A stretch of DNA of 12,137 bases from Prolixibacteraceae bacterium (GCA_003537645.1 DPRM01000015.1:38365-50501); one strand, 5' to 3'; counted from the first letter of the stretch, positions 1-7,162 are shown. Made by a program: numbers and translations. The notes: a model not told the origin generated them from the letters alone.

Positions 1-1390
1 AACTTTATTCGACAAAATTTGGGATGCGCACGTAGTGAAAGAAGTTGAGGGCGGCCCAAGCGTTTTATACATCGACCAGCATTTAATCCATGAGGTTACC
101 AGTCCGGTTGCATTCCTTGGACTTGAAAAACGTGGACTTAAAGTGCTTCGTCCGGAGAAAACTGTTGCCACTCCAGACCACAATGTGCCAACCATCAATC
201 AGCATTTGAGCATTAAAGACGAATTATCGCGTAATCAGGTGGAGATGCTGAAGAAAAATTGTGCCAATCATGGTATTGTTTATCACGGATTGGGAAGCGA
301 GGGTCACGGGGTAGTTCACATCATCGGACCTGAAATGGGTTTGACCAAACCGGGAATGACTATTGTTTGCGGCGACAGTCACACATCAACACATGGCGCT
401 TTCGGTGCAATTGCATTCGGAATTGGCACCAGCGAAGTTGAAATGGTATTTGCCAGTCAGTGCATTATGCAGCCAAAACCAAAGAAAATGCTGATCTCTG
501 TCAACGGCAAACTAAACAAAGGTGTAACCGCCAAAGACATAGCCTTGTACGTGATCGCGCAGATTTCAACTTCAGGCGGAACCGGCCATTTTGTGGAGTT
601 TGCAGGCTCGGCTATCGAAAGTTTATCGATGGAAGGGCGTATGACACTTTGCAACATGAGCATCGAATGTGGTGCCCGTGGCGGAATGATCGCTCCTGAC
701 CAAACGACTTTCGACTATGTGAAAGGTCGTCAGTTTGCGCCCAAAGGCGAAGAATGGGACAAAGCGCTGGCCTACTGGAAAACACTAAAATCGGATGCTA
801 ATGCAGTTTTTGATACTGTTTATGAATTTGATGCTGCGAACATTGAGCCGATGATCACTTTTGGTACCAACCCAGGAATGGGAATTGGCATTTCGCAATA
901 CGTTCCAAACAGCGATAAACTGACAGGAAATGATAAACTCACTTACGAGAAATCACTGAAATACATGGGTTACGATCAGGGCGACAAAATGGTTGGTAAA
1001 CAAATCGACTACGTTTTCGTTGGAAGTTGTACCAACGGCCGGATCGAAGATTTCCGTGCTTTTGCTCAATTCGTGAAAGGGAAGAAAAAAGCAGACAATG
1101 TAACTGCCTGGATTGTTCCCGGATCGCGTGCTGTAGAGAAACAAATCGTTGCCGAAGGATTGGTTGAAATTCTGAATGCTGCCGGTTTTGAACTGCGTCA
1201 GCCCGGATGTTCAGCTTGTCTGGCAATGAATGACGATAAAATTCCTGAAGGAAAATATTCGGTTTCAACCTCGAACCGCAACTTCGAAGGCCGCCAGGGA
1301 CCGGGAGCCCGCACACTGCTCGCCAGTCCGTTAACCGCCGCCGCTGCTGCCGTAACAGGAAAGATTACGGATCCGAGAGAGTTTCTTTAG
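1..1390 (+). CDS. leuC: 3-isopropylmalate dehydratase large subunit, 5'-truncated by window edge
   Basis: Large subunit of isopropylmalate isomerase, which with LeuD converts 2-isopropylmalate to 3-isopropylmalate in the cytoplasm; it carries a [4Fe-4S] cluster. The open frame runs from base 2 (T-L-F-D-K-I-W-D-A-H-V-V), so only about three residues including the start codon are missing. The GTG at 35 is an internal valine, not the start. Visible aconitase-family marks are the C-G-D-S-H-T-S-T-H-G segment early on and three cluster-ligand cysteines at residues 343 (in G-S-C-T-N-G-R), 403 and 406 (in P-G-C-S-A-C) of the visible fragment. About 462 residues are seen, the usual LeuC length. It is followed by a 192-base gap with inverted repeats and then leuD. 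The family call is secure. If upstream DNA carries leuA, this is a mid-operon gene. Confidence 0.97.
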   Translation, partial: TLFDKIWDAHVVKEVEGGPSVLYIDQHLIHEVTSPVAFLGLEKRGLKVLRPEKTVATPDHNVPTINQHLSIKDELSRNQVEMLKKNCANHGIVYHGLGSEGHGVVHIIGPEMGLTKPGMTIVCGDSHTSTHGAFGAIAFGIGTSEVEMVFASQCIMQPKPKKMLISVNGKLNKGVTAKDIALYVIAQISTSGGTGHFVEFAGSAIESLSMEGRMTLCNMSIECGARGGMIAPDQTTFDYVKGRQFAPKGEEWDKALAYWKTLKSDANAVFDTVYEFDAANIEPMITFGTNPGMGIGISQYVPNSDKLTGNDKLTYEKSLKYMGYDQGDKMVGKQIDYVFVGSCTNGRIEDFRAFAQFVKGKKKADNVTAWIVPGSRAVEKQIVAEGLVEILNAAGFELRQPGCSACLAMNDDKIPEGKYSVSTSNRNFEGRQGPGARTLLASPLTAAAAAVTGKITDPREFL

Positions 1391-1566
1391 AGCCCCCTAA
1401 CCCCCGAAGGGGGAATTTGAAACAAGAAGCAACAATCACGCGATTTATTCAAAAGCCTTAATTGTTAAGAGGTTTAAGAGTCATTAAATCAAATGTGAAA
1501 ATTGAAACATTAAACAACAAATACGCAGTTCCAAAAGCCTCCCCTTTGGGGAGGTTGGAGGGGCTT
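1391..1566. repeat. Inverted pair of REP-like C-rich/G-rich hairpin elements between leuC and leuD
   Basis: The left element (1391-1419) starts A-G-C-C-C-C and forms a hairpin of CCCCC (1401-1405), loop GAA and GGGGG (1409-1413). The right element (1533-1566) has stem CCTCCCC (1538-1544), loop TTT, GGGGAGG (1548-1554), then a run ending GGGGCTT. Read on the other strand, the right element begins AAGCCCC and has the same layout as the left, so the two are inverted copies of one family facing each other across about 115 bases of AT-rich sequence. The left element begins directly after the leuC stop. I see no promoter box or ORF between them. This resembles the REP/REPIN type of intergenic repeat; the family assignment is inference. 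Confidence 0.7.
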
Positions 1567-1582
1567 CTAATTTTTTTTTACT

Positions 1583-2170
1583 ATGAGTTACGATAAATTT
1601 ACAACCCTTACTTCGCCGGCAGTTCCGCTGCCCATCGAAAATATTGATACTGACCAGATTATTCCGGCCCGATTCCTGAAGGCCGTTGAACGCAAAGGTT
1701 TTGGCGATAACCTTTTCCGCGACTGGCGTTACGATAAAAGCAACCAACCCATTTCAGATTTTCCGCTGAATCAGGCAAAATATTCAGGCAAAATACTGGT
1801 TGGAGGTAAAAACTTCGGAAGTGGTTCGAGCCGCGAACATGCAGCCTGGGCTATTTACGATTATGGCTTTCGCGTGGTGGTTTCCAGCTTCTTTGCCGAT
1901 ATTTTTCAGGGAAATGCCTTGAACAACGGTATTCTTCCGGTGGTTGTTTCTCCTGAATTTCTGGAGAAAATATTCGCAGCCATCGCAGCTGATAATAATT
2001 CACAATTTGAGGTTGATCTTCAGAACCAGAAATTTACCATCTGTGCTACCGGCGAATCGGCAGATTTTACCATCAACCCATATAAAAAACATTGTCTCAC
2101 TCACGGACTGGATGATATTGATTATCTGGTTAGCATGAAAGAAGAGATTGCAGCGTTTGAAGCAAAATAA
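1583..2170 (+). CDS. leuD: 3-isopropylmalate dehydratase small subunit
   Basis: Small (swivelling domain) subunit that pairs with LeuC to isomerise 2-isopropylmalate. It has 195 residues, close to the roughly 200 typical of the bacterial form. Family motifs are visible: the N-terminal N-I-D-T-D-Q-I-I-P-A-R-F-L segment (residues 20-32), and G-G-K-N-F-G-S-G-S-S-R-E-H-A (about 74-87), which forms the substrate-recognition loop, followed by a hydrophobic stretch leading to F-A-D-I-F-Q-G-N. The ATG at 1583 fits the usual N-terminus of the family. The synthase-like gene begins only 9 bases after the stop, so the two are surely on one transcript. The gap to leuC is long and filled by an inverted repeat pair. 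Confidence 0.97.
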   Translation: MSYDKFTTLTSPAVPLPIENIDTDQIIPARFLKAVERKGFGDNLFRDWRYDKSNQPISDFPLNQAKYSGKILVGGKNFGSGSSREHAAWAIYDYGFRVVVSSFFADIFQGNALNNGILPVVVSPEFLEKIFAAIAADNNSQFEVDLQNQKFTICATGESADFTINPYKKHCLTHGLDDIDYLVSMKEEIAAFEAK

Positions 2171-2179
2171 AATCGAATT

Positions 2180-3718
2180 ATGACAGGAAAAGTAGTGGAA
2201 GTGGAAAATCAGATGCTTAGTATAATGGATACTACGCTGAGGGATGGCGAGCAAACCTCGGGAGTATCGTTCACCGAAAAGGAGAAATTAGGTGTCGCCA
2301 GAATTCTGTTGGAAGATGTAAAAGTAGATCGCATCGAAATTGCATCGGCCAGGGTTTCGGAAGGAGAATTTGCTGCTGCCAAAAGGGTCATGAAATGGGC
2401 CAAAGAAAAGGGCCATCTCAGCAAGGTAGAGATTCTTGGTTTTGTTGACGGAAAAATTTCGCTCGACTGGATCAATTCTGCCGGAGGAAAAGTGCTCAAT
2501 CTGCTTTGCAAAGGTTCGTATAAACATGTAACCCAGCAACTACGAAAAACTCCGGAACAACACATCGAAGACATCAAAAAATCGATCGCCTATGCCGATG
2601 AACTTGGAATTCAGGTGAATGTTTACCTGGAAGACTGGTCGAACGGAATGCGCAATTCGAAAGATTACGTGCATTTTATGGTTGGCGAACTGCTGAAACT
2701 CAACATTAACCGCATCATGCTTCCCGATACGCTGGGTATTCTCGATCCGGATGAAACTTATGATTTCTGTAAGGAAATGATCGAAACTTTTCCTGAAGCA
2801 CGTTTTGATTTTCATGCACATAACGACTACGATCTGGCTGTTGGCAATGTATATCATGCCATCAAAGCCGGCATCCGATGCGTACACACCACTGTGAATG
2901 GACTGGGCGAACGTGCCGGAAATGCACCACTTTCGAGCGTGATCGCAACTGTAAAGGATCACCTCAAAATGGAGACTTCAGTCAACGAAACGATGCTGAA
3001 CAAGGTTTCACGTTTGGTCGAATCTTTTTCTGGTATCCGCATTCCGACCAATAAACCACTTATCGGCGAATTTGTATTTACCCAGTGCAGCGGAATCCAT
3101 GCCGACGGCGACAGCAAGAATAATCTTTATTTCAACGACCTGCTTCCTGAACGATTTGGCCGCACCCGTGTTTACGCGCTTGGCAAAACTTCAGGAAAAG
3201 CAAACATCAAGAACAACCTTGAAGAACTTGGTATTGAACTTGATCCTGCATCCCTGAAACTGGTGACCGATCGGATCATTGAACTGGGCGACCGCAAAGA
3301 AACAGTCACCATTCAGGATCTTCCATATATTGTTGCCGATGTGCTGAATGAAGAAAATACAGTGTCGAAAATTAAGCTGGTCAACTATTCTTTGTCACAT
3401 GCAATGGGCTTAAAACCGACTGCAACAGTGAGTATCATCGTAAACGACAGTCAGTTTGAAGCAACTGCCGCCGGTGATGGTCAGTACGATGCATTTATGA
3501 ATGCGATCAAGTCGATCTACAAAGAGGTTGGCAGAACGCTTCCAAAACTGGTGGATTATTCGGTTTCAATTCCTCCGGGCGGAAAAACCGATGCGTTGGT
3601 TGAAACGCTCATTACCTGGGAATTAGAACGCGAATTTAAAACACGCGGACTCGATTCTGACCAGACTGCTGCGGCCATCAAAGCAACCTTCAGGATGTTG
3701 AATTTGATCGAAAAGTAA
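2180..3718 (+). CDS. 2-isopropylmalate / citramalate synthase-like enzyme (LeuA family, Bacteroidota second copy type)
   Basis: A 512-residue member of the HMG-CoA-lyase-like synthases that condense acetyl-CoA with a 2-oxo acid. The TIM barrel starts with D-T-T-L-R-D-G-E-Q (residues 17-25) and carries the metal-binding H-A-H-N-D (212-216) and G-L-G-E-R-A-G-N. The last 125 or so residues look like a LeuA-type regulatory/dimer domain, suggesting feedback control by an end product. Standard LeuA continues D-G-E-Q-S-P-G; here it is D-G-E-Q-T-S-G-V-S, closer to the text of citramalate and homocitrate-type relatives. Sitting between leuD and leuB, it may supply 2-isopropylmalate (leucine) or citramalate (isoleucine route from pyruvate). 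The fold and chemistry are sure; the substrate is not, so no symbol is given. Confidence 0.88.
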   Translation: MTGKVVEVENQMLSIMDTTLRDGEQTSGVSFTEKEKLGVARILLEDVKVDRIEIASARVSEGEFAAAKRVMKWAKEKGHLSKVEILGFVDGKISLDWINSAGGKVLNLLCKGSYKHVTQQLRKTPEQHIEDIKKSIAYADELGIQVNVYLEDWSNGMRNSKDYVHFMVGELLKLNINRIMLPDTLGILDPDETYDFCKEMIETFPEARFDFHAHNDYDLAVGNVYHAIKAGIRCVHTTVNGLGERAGNAPLSSVIATVKDHLKMETSVNETMLNKVSRLVESFSGIRIPTNKPLIGEFVFTQCSGIHADGDSKNNLYFNDLLPERFGRTRVYALGKTSGKANIKNNLEELGIELDPASLKLVTDRIIELGDRKETVTIQDLPYIVADVLNEENTVSKIKLVNYSLSHAMGLKPTATVSIIVNDSQFEATAAGDGQYDAFMNAIKSIYKEVGRTLPKLVDYSVSIPPGGKTDALVETLITWELEREFKTRGLDSDQTAAAIKATFRMLNLIEK

Positions 3719-3734
3719 AATTGATAATAATCGG

Positions 3735-3843
3735 TGTCCGTTGGCTAAAGCCCCAGCCTGCTGCTGGCAGGGAACAGCAAAGAATATGCTTGACTTGTTA
3801 AAAGCGATTACTATTCTTTGCCGTCACATTTATGTTACGGACA
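3735..3843. repeat. Palindromic two-hairpin element (REPIN-like) upstream of leuB
   Basis: The outer arms TGTCCGT (3735-3741) and ACGGACA (3837-3843) are exact inverted copies, and so are the inner arms GCAAAGAAT (3777-3785) and ATTCTTTGC (3813-3821). The left half also holds GGCT-AA-AGCC (3743-3752) and a CCTGC/GCAGG hairpin (3757-3761, 3767-3771). The right half folds as CCGT-C-ACAT / ATGT-T-ACGG (3821-3840). The whole element fills most of the 156-base gap. Its sequence is unlike the C-rich/G-rich family elsewhere in the cluster, so it is a second repeat type. No ORF or -7 box is seen in it. Confidence 0.65.
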
Positions 3844-3874
3844 TGAAATGTAGAAAATAAATAAAACCAAAAAT

Positions 3875-4939
3875 ATGAAGTTAAAACTAGCCATTCTTCC
3901 CGGCGATGGGATCGGTCCTGAGATTATCGATCAGGCCATGAAAGTTGTAAAGGCCGTTGCTGCCAAATTCAACCACGATTTGGAATACGAATATGCGTTG
4001 ACTGGTGCCTGCGCCATTGACGAATTGGGCGCTCCGTATCCCGATTCAACCCACGAATTGTGCATGAAATCGGATGCCGTTTTGTTTGGTGCCATTGGCG
4101 ACCCAAAATACGACAACAACCCGAAAGCACCCGTTCGTCCCGAACAAGGTTTGTTGCTGATGCGCAAAAAGCTGGGTTTGTATGCCAACATTCGTCCGGT
4201 GGTGACTTTCCCGTCGTTGCTGCACAAATCGCCGCTTCGTCGCGAACTGATTGAAGGCGCTGATTTTGTAGCCATCCGTGAATTAACCGGCGGTATCTAT
4301 TTTGGCGAAAAAGGCCGCAAAGATGATGGCAATACAGCTTTCGACGTGTGTGTTTATACCCGTCCGGAAGTAGAACGTATCCTGAAACTGGGTTATGAGT
4401 ACGCCATGAAACGCAACAAGAAGCTGACTGTGGTTGACAAAGCCAACGTATTGGAAAGCTCGCGTTTGTGGCGCGAAATTGCACAGGAAATGGCTCCAAC
4501 CTATCCTGAAGTAACAACCGAATACATGTTTGTTGACAACGCCGCGATGCAAATTATCCAGTGGCCGAAAAACTTCGATGTGATGGTTACCGAAAATATG
4601 TTCGGCGATATCCTGACCGACGAAGCCTCGGTAATTACCGGTTCACTCGGATTATCTCCATCAGCTTCCATTGGTATTCATACTTCGGTCTTCGAGCCAA
4701 TTCACGGTTCGTACCCACAGGCTGCCGGTAAAAATATTGCCAACCCTGTTGCTACCATTCTGTCGGCTGCCATGATGTTCGAATACGCGTTTAACCTGAT
4801 GGAAGAAGGCGCTATCATTCGCAAAGCTGTTGATGCTTCGTTAGATGCCAAAGTGGTAACCGTTGATATTTCTACCGAAAAACCATACTCCACTTCGGAA
4901 GTAGGCGACTGGATTGCCGAATGGGTGAGTAAAAATTAA
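3875..4939 (+). CDS. leuB: 3-isopropylmalate dehydrogenase
   Basis: NAD-dependent enzyme that oxidises and decarboxylates 3-isopropylmalate to 2-oxoisocaproate, the third step of leucine synthesis. It has 354 residues, the normal LeuB size. Visible marks: L-P-G-D-G-I-G-P-E at the N-terminus; substrate arginines near 97, 107 and 135 (in R-E-L-T-G-G-I-Y-F-G); the catalytic Y142 and K189 (V-V-D-K-A-N-V-L); metal-binding D221, D245 and D249 (G-D-I-L-T-D-E-A); and H-G-S-Y-P-Q-A-A-G-K-N-I-A-N-P for NAD binding. The same enzyme class can act on methylmalate, so it could serve a citramalate route too. It is the last gene of the cluster, followed by a repeat pair and a strong terminator. Confidence 0.97.
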   Translation: MKLKLAILPGDGIGPEIIDQAMKVVKAVAAKFNHDLEYEYALTGACAIDELGAPYPDSTHELCMKSDAVLFGAIGDPKYDNNPKAPVRPEQGLLLMRKKLGLYANIRPVVTFPSLLHKSPLRRELIEGADFVAIRELTGGIYFGEKGRKDDGNTAFDVCVYTRPEVERILKLGYEYAMKRNKKLTVVDKANVLESSRLWREIAQEMAPTYPEVTTEYMFVDNAAMQIIQWPKNFDVMVTENMFGDILTDEASVITGSLGLSPSASIGIHTSVFEPIHGSYPQAAGKNIANPVATILSAAMMFEYAFNLMEEGAIIRKAVDASLDAKVVTVDISTEKPYSTSEVGDWIAEWVSKN

Positions 4940-4940
4940 A

Positions 4941-5069
4941 AGCCCCCTAAATCCCCCGAAGGGGGACTTGGTGTGGTGAATTGATAACGATTGCTCTTTA
5001 AAGAATCAAATTTTATAAGTTGCCATGTCAAACTCCCTTCCCTTTTGGGGAAGGGCTGGGGCTGGGGCT
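4941..5069. repeat. Second inverted pair of the C-rich/G-rich REP-like element, after leuB
   Basis: The left copy begins one base after the leuB stop with AGCCCCCTAA, like the copy after leuC, then folds as TCCCCC (4952-4957), loop GAA, GGGGGA (4961-4966) and a tail ACTTGG. The right copy is inverted: CCCTTCCC (5035-5042), a five-base loop, GGGAAGGG (5048-5055), then two CTGGGG units ending GGGGCT (5056-5069). Read on the other strand it starts AGCCCC and ends AGTTTG. Loop composition and the AGCCCC head match the 1391-1566 pair. Confidence 0.7.
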
Positions 5070-5079
5070 AACAATACCG

Positions 5080-5117
5080 AAAGGCTCTTTGCGAAAGCAG
5101 GGAGCCTTTTTTCTTTT
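5080..5117 (+). terminator. Strong intrinsic terminator ending the leu cluster
   Basis: A 13-bp stem pairs 5080-5092 (AAAGGCTCTTTGC) with 5097-5109 (GCAGGGAGCCTTT), with two adjacent G-T pairs, closed by a GAAA tetraloop (5093-5096). It is followed by TTCTTTT. It lies just past the second repeat pair and before the promoter of the AraC gene. Confidence 0.88.
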
Positions 5118-5144
5118 GTACACCAAACTCAATCAATCTTTCTG

Positions 5145-5152
5145 TATTTTTG
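5145..5152 (+). promoter_or_regulatory. -7 box (TATTTTTG) for the membrane AraC gene
   Basis: This matches the Bacteroidota -7 consensus TAnnTTTG and lies 13 bases before the chosen ATG at 5166, which would leave a very short leader. No well-spaced TTTG -33 box is seen (the nearest TTTG is 26 bases upstream), so the promoter is only moderately supported. Confidence 0.4.
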
Positions 5153-5165
5153 GTCAGAAATTAGA

Positions 5166-6314
5166 ATGATGTGGCAGTTTGTTATTGATAAAATCCTTTT
5201 GATAGGCGCGTTTCAGGCATTTTTTCTCGCAGCATTGATTTTCAGGAAAAAAGCGAAGGCCAGGCATGATTACCTGATGGGGGCGTGGCTGATTTTTCTG
5301 GGAGCTTATGTTTCGGGTTATGCATTTGCCCCGTCGGGTTATTTTGCCCGGCATCCCTGGCTAATTAAATTGTACCTGTCGCTGCTTTTGCTCAACGGTC
5401 CGATTTTGTGGGGATATGTGGCTGCCCTGATTCAGCCTGGTTTTCGGTTGACTTCCCGATCATTTCTTCATCTTTTCCCGTTTTTGCTGGTATTGAGTTG
5501 CCTTTTGGGGTTTGTTTCGTCGCACGATATTGTTTCGGTTGCCGGAAGCACCGGAACTTTGCACCAACAACAGATTTCTGCTGTATTTCTTTTGGCGCTT
5601 CTTATCGTAGCAGTTTCAGTTCCTTATTACATTGTTTGGTCGTTGCGGCTCCTGAACAAACATCAGAAAAATATTACAGAAGAATTCTCTTCTCTGGAAA
5701 AGGTGAATCTCCAATGGCTTCAAAATTTGGTGTATTTACTGGGGATTGCCTGGATTTGCCTCATGGTCATATTTTTCATTCATCACGTTTTGCAGCTTTT
5801 TTCTGATGATTTTTGTATCAACGGACTTTTCCTGACGCTTTCTGTGTTCGTTATTCTGGTGGGCTACTTTGGATTGAATCAACCGGCTATTTTTACGACA
5901 CAGCTTGTTTTCGATTCAGCAAAGAATGAAAAAGAAGAAGCAAAATATACCGGATCGAGCTTGAAAGAAGAGGATTTGCAGCGGTATTTGGTTCAGCTAA
6001 ATCATCATTTGCTTGGTGAAAAACTCTACCTCAACCCTCAATTATCGCTTTCGCAATTGGCGGCCGAAACCGGAATTCCGGCTCACTATCTGTCGCGGAT
6101 CATCAATGAGCATCATGGCCAAAACTTTTTCGATTTCATCAATAGTTTCAGGATTGATGAGTTTAAACGGAGACTGTCTGATCCAGGCTACCAAAACTTC
6201 ACGCTGCTTGCCATCGCTTTCGATTGCGGATTTAATTCGAAATCGGCTTTTAACCGGTTTTTCAAGAAAGTTGAGGGAATCTCTCCATCCGAATTCAAAA
6301 AGATTCAGCGTTGA
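5166..6314 (+). CDS. Membrane-bound AraC-family regulator with seven predicted transmembrane helices
   Basis: A 382-residue protein. The first 240 or so residues contain seven hydrophobic stretches, beginning I-D-K-I-L-L-I-G-A-F-Q-A-F-F-L, then a short linker (G-Y-F-G-L-N-Q-P) and an AraC-type double helix-turn-helix over the last 100 residues (A-A-E-T-G-I-P-A-H-Y-L-S-R-I-I-N; A-I-A-F-D-C-G-F-N-S-K-S-A-F-N-R-F-F-K-K). This architecture is common in Bacteroidota and suggests a sensor in the inner membrane with its DNA-binding domain in the cytoplasm; the signal is unknown. The frame is open back to an ATG at 5025, but that start would place the repeat element and terminator inside the protein, and a -7 box lies just before 5166. 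ATG 5166 or the adjacent ATG 5169 is therefore preferred. The neighbouring secreted-protein gene at 6452 is a possible target. Confidence 0.88.
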   Translation: MMWQFVIDKILLIGAFQAFFLAALIFRKKAKARHDYLMGAWLIFLGAYVSGYAFAPSGYFARHPWLIKLYLSLLLLNGPILWGYVAALIQPGFRLTSRSFLHLFPFLLVLSCLLGFVSSHDIVSVAGSTGTLHQQQISAVFLLALLIVAVSVPYYIVWSLRLLNKHQKNITEEFSSLEKVNLQWLQNLVYLLGIAWICLMVIFFIHHVLQLFSDDFCINGLFLTLSVFVILVGYFGLNQPAIFTTQLVFDSAKNEKEEAKYTGSSLKEEDLQRYLVQLNHHLLGEKLYLNPQLSLSQLAAETGIPAHYLSRIINEHHGQNFFDFINSFRIDEFKRRLSDPGYQNFTLLAIAFDCGFNSKSAFNRFFKKVEGISPSEFKKIQR

Positions 6315-6328
6315 ACGTGCCGGTTTAT

Positions 6329-6346
6329 AATCCGGAGCGGATTTTT
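6329..6346 (+). terminator. Weak candidate terminator after the membrane AraC gene
   Basis: A six-pair stem of AATCCG (6329-6334) and CGGATT (6338-6343) has a three-base GAG loop followed by TTT. It starts 15 bases after the stop codon. The stem is short and the loop minimal, so this may be only partly effective. Confidence 0.35.
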
Positions 6347-6401
6347 CATCAGTAAAAGGTCTCACTTTATAAAACGGGGCGACTGGCCTGTTGCTGGAAT
6401 C

Positions 6402-6409
6402 TACTTTTG
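6402..6409 (+). promoter_or_regulatory. -7 box (TACTTTTG) for the DUF6448-like gene
   Basis: This matches TAnnTTTG and ends 42 bases before the ATG at 6452. A clear -33 TTTG is not present at the usual 19-21 base spacing. It suggests the secreted protein has its own promoter separate from the AraC gene. Confidence 0.45.
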
Positions 6410-6451
6410 TTGCGATAATTCATTCAAGTTTAATTTTAAAAAATCAAGAAA

Positions 6452-7099
6452 ATGAATACGCTAAGAAAAAGTGGAACCAGTTATTTCCTGAATTTGACCG
6501 GAAAAGCAATTGCAGTTTCAATACTCATGTTCATGTTTGTTGTTGTCGCTTCAAAACCTGCGTCGGCACATTGCGACGGGTTGGATGGGCCGGTGGTAAA
6601 TGCAGCCAGAAAAGCGCTGGAGACCAAAAACGTGAACCTGGTTTTGGTTTGGGTGCAAAATGACGATGATGCTTACATTCGGAAGGCATTTGAAAAAACA
6701 GTCAAGCTAAGAGCTATTAGTCCTGAAGCCAAAGAACTGGCCGATATGTATTTCTTTGAAACGCTTGTTCGCGTTCACCGGGCAGGGGAAGGAGCTCCTT
6801 ACACCGGTCTGAAACCTGCCAACCGCGATTTGGGACCAGCAATACCAGCGGCAGACGCATCAATTCCTTCCGGCTCTCCAAAAGAAGTCTGGACTTTGTT
6901 GAGTAATTATGTTCACGATGCGCTTCACGAAAAATTTGAGAAAGTGAATACATTAAAGAATTACGGCACGAATGATGTGACGAAAGGACGTGAGTTTGTG
7001 AAAGCCTATGTGGAATACCTGCATTTTGTGGAAAAGGTTCATGCTGTGGCTGGAGCCGAAAGCAGTCATTCGGGCGAAGCATCGGAACACAATCATTAA
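6452..7099 (+). CDS. Secreted DUF6448-like protein with His-rich C-terminus
   Basis: A 215-residue protein of unknown function. A charged start is followed by a hydrophobic stretch (about residues 18-33) and A-S-A (37-39), a good signal peptidase I site, so the mature chain would begin H40-C41-D-G-L-D-G-P-V-V. That opening is characteristic, from memory, of the DUF6448 family; I could not check this by search. The rest is mostly helical and polar, with R-V-H-R-A-G-E-G-A-P-Y-T-G near 107-119, H155 and H159 in H-D-A-L-H, H191 and H197, and a tail ending H-S-G-E-A-S-E-H-N-H. The many histidines and the single cysteine suggest metal binding in the periplasm, which is inference. A -7 box precedes it and a strong terminator follows, so it is likely monocistronic. 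Confidence 0.8.
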   Translation: MNTLRKSGTSYFLNLTGKAIAVSILMFMFVVVASKPASAHCDGLDGPVVNAARKALETKNVNLVLVWVQNDDDAYIRKAFEKTVKLRAISPEAKELADMYFFETLVRVHRAGEGAPYTGLKPANRDLGPAIPAADASIPSGSPKEVWTLLSNYVHDALHEKFEKVNTLKNYGTNDVTKGREFVKAYVEYLHFVEKVHAVAGAESSHSGEASEHNH

Positions 7100-7121
7100 T
7101 CCGTGTCGCAAAAATAGATTG

Positions 7122-7162
7122 AAAGCTGATTGGACGATTTTCGTTGTCCGATCAGCTTTTCT
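7122..7162 (+). terminator. Strong intrinsic terminator after the DUF6448-like gene
   Basis: A 14-bp stem pairs 7122-7135 (AAAGCTGATTGGAC) with 7146-7159 (GTCCGATCAGCTTT), with one G-T pair and a ten-base loop, followed by TCT. The A-run before the stem means it could also stop minus-strand transcripts arriving from 7312. Confidence 0.85.

Noticed and set aside
35..37. GTG at 35 as the leuC start
   Set aside because: The open frame upstream reads T-L-F-D-K-I-W-D-A-H-V, the conserved LeuC N-terminus, so the gene begins outside the window.
939..1316. 125-codon open frame on the minus strand inside leuC, and similar long frames opposite leuB (3969-4517) and the synthase (2540-2962)
   Set aside because: They lie wholly within well-recognised genes on the other strand, have no family-like text and no promoter boxes; they are frame shadows.
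5056..5069. CTGGGG tandem units as a microsatellite or G-quadruplex
   Set aside because: They are the tail of the inverted REP-like element; the G-runs are explained by that element, and two short units are not a meaningful tandem array.
1391..5069. Repeats as a CRISPR array
   Set aside because: Copies are inverted, variable in length and separated by genes; there is no regular repeat-spacer pattern.
5025..5165. Upstream extension of the membrane AraC frame to an ATG at 5025
   Set aside because: The added 47 codons would be read from the repeat element and the terminator hairpin and are not protein-like; a -7 box lies just before the ATG at 5166.
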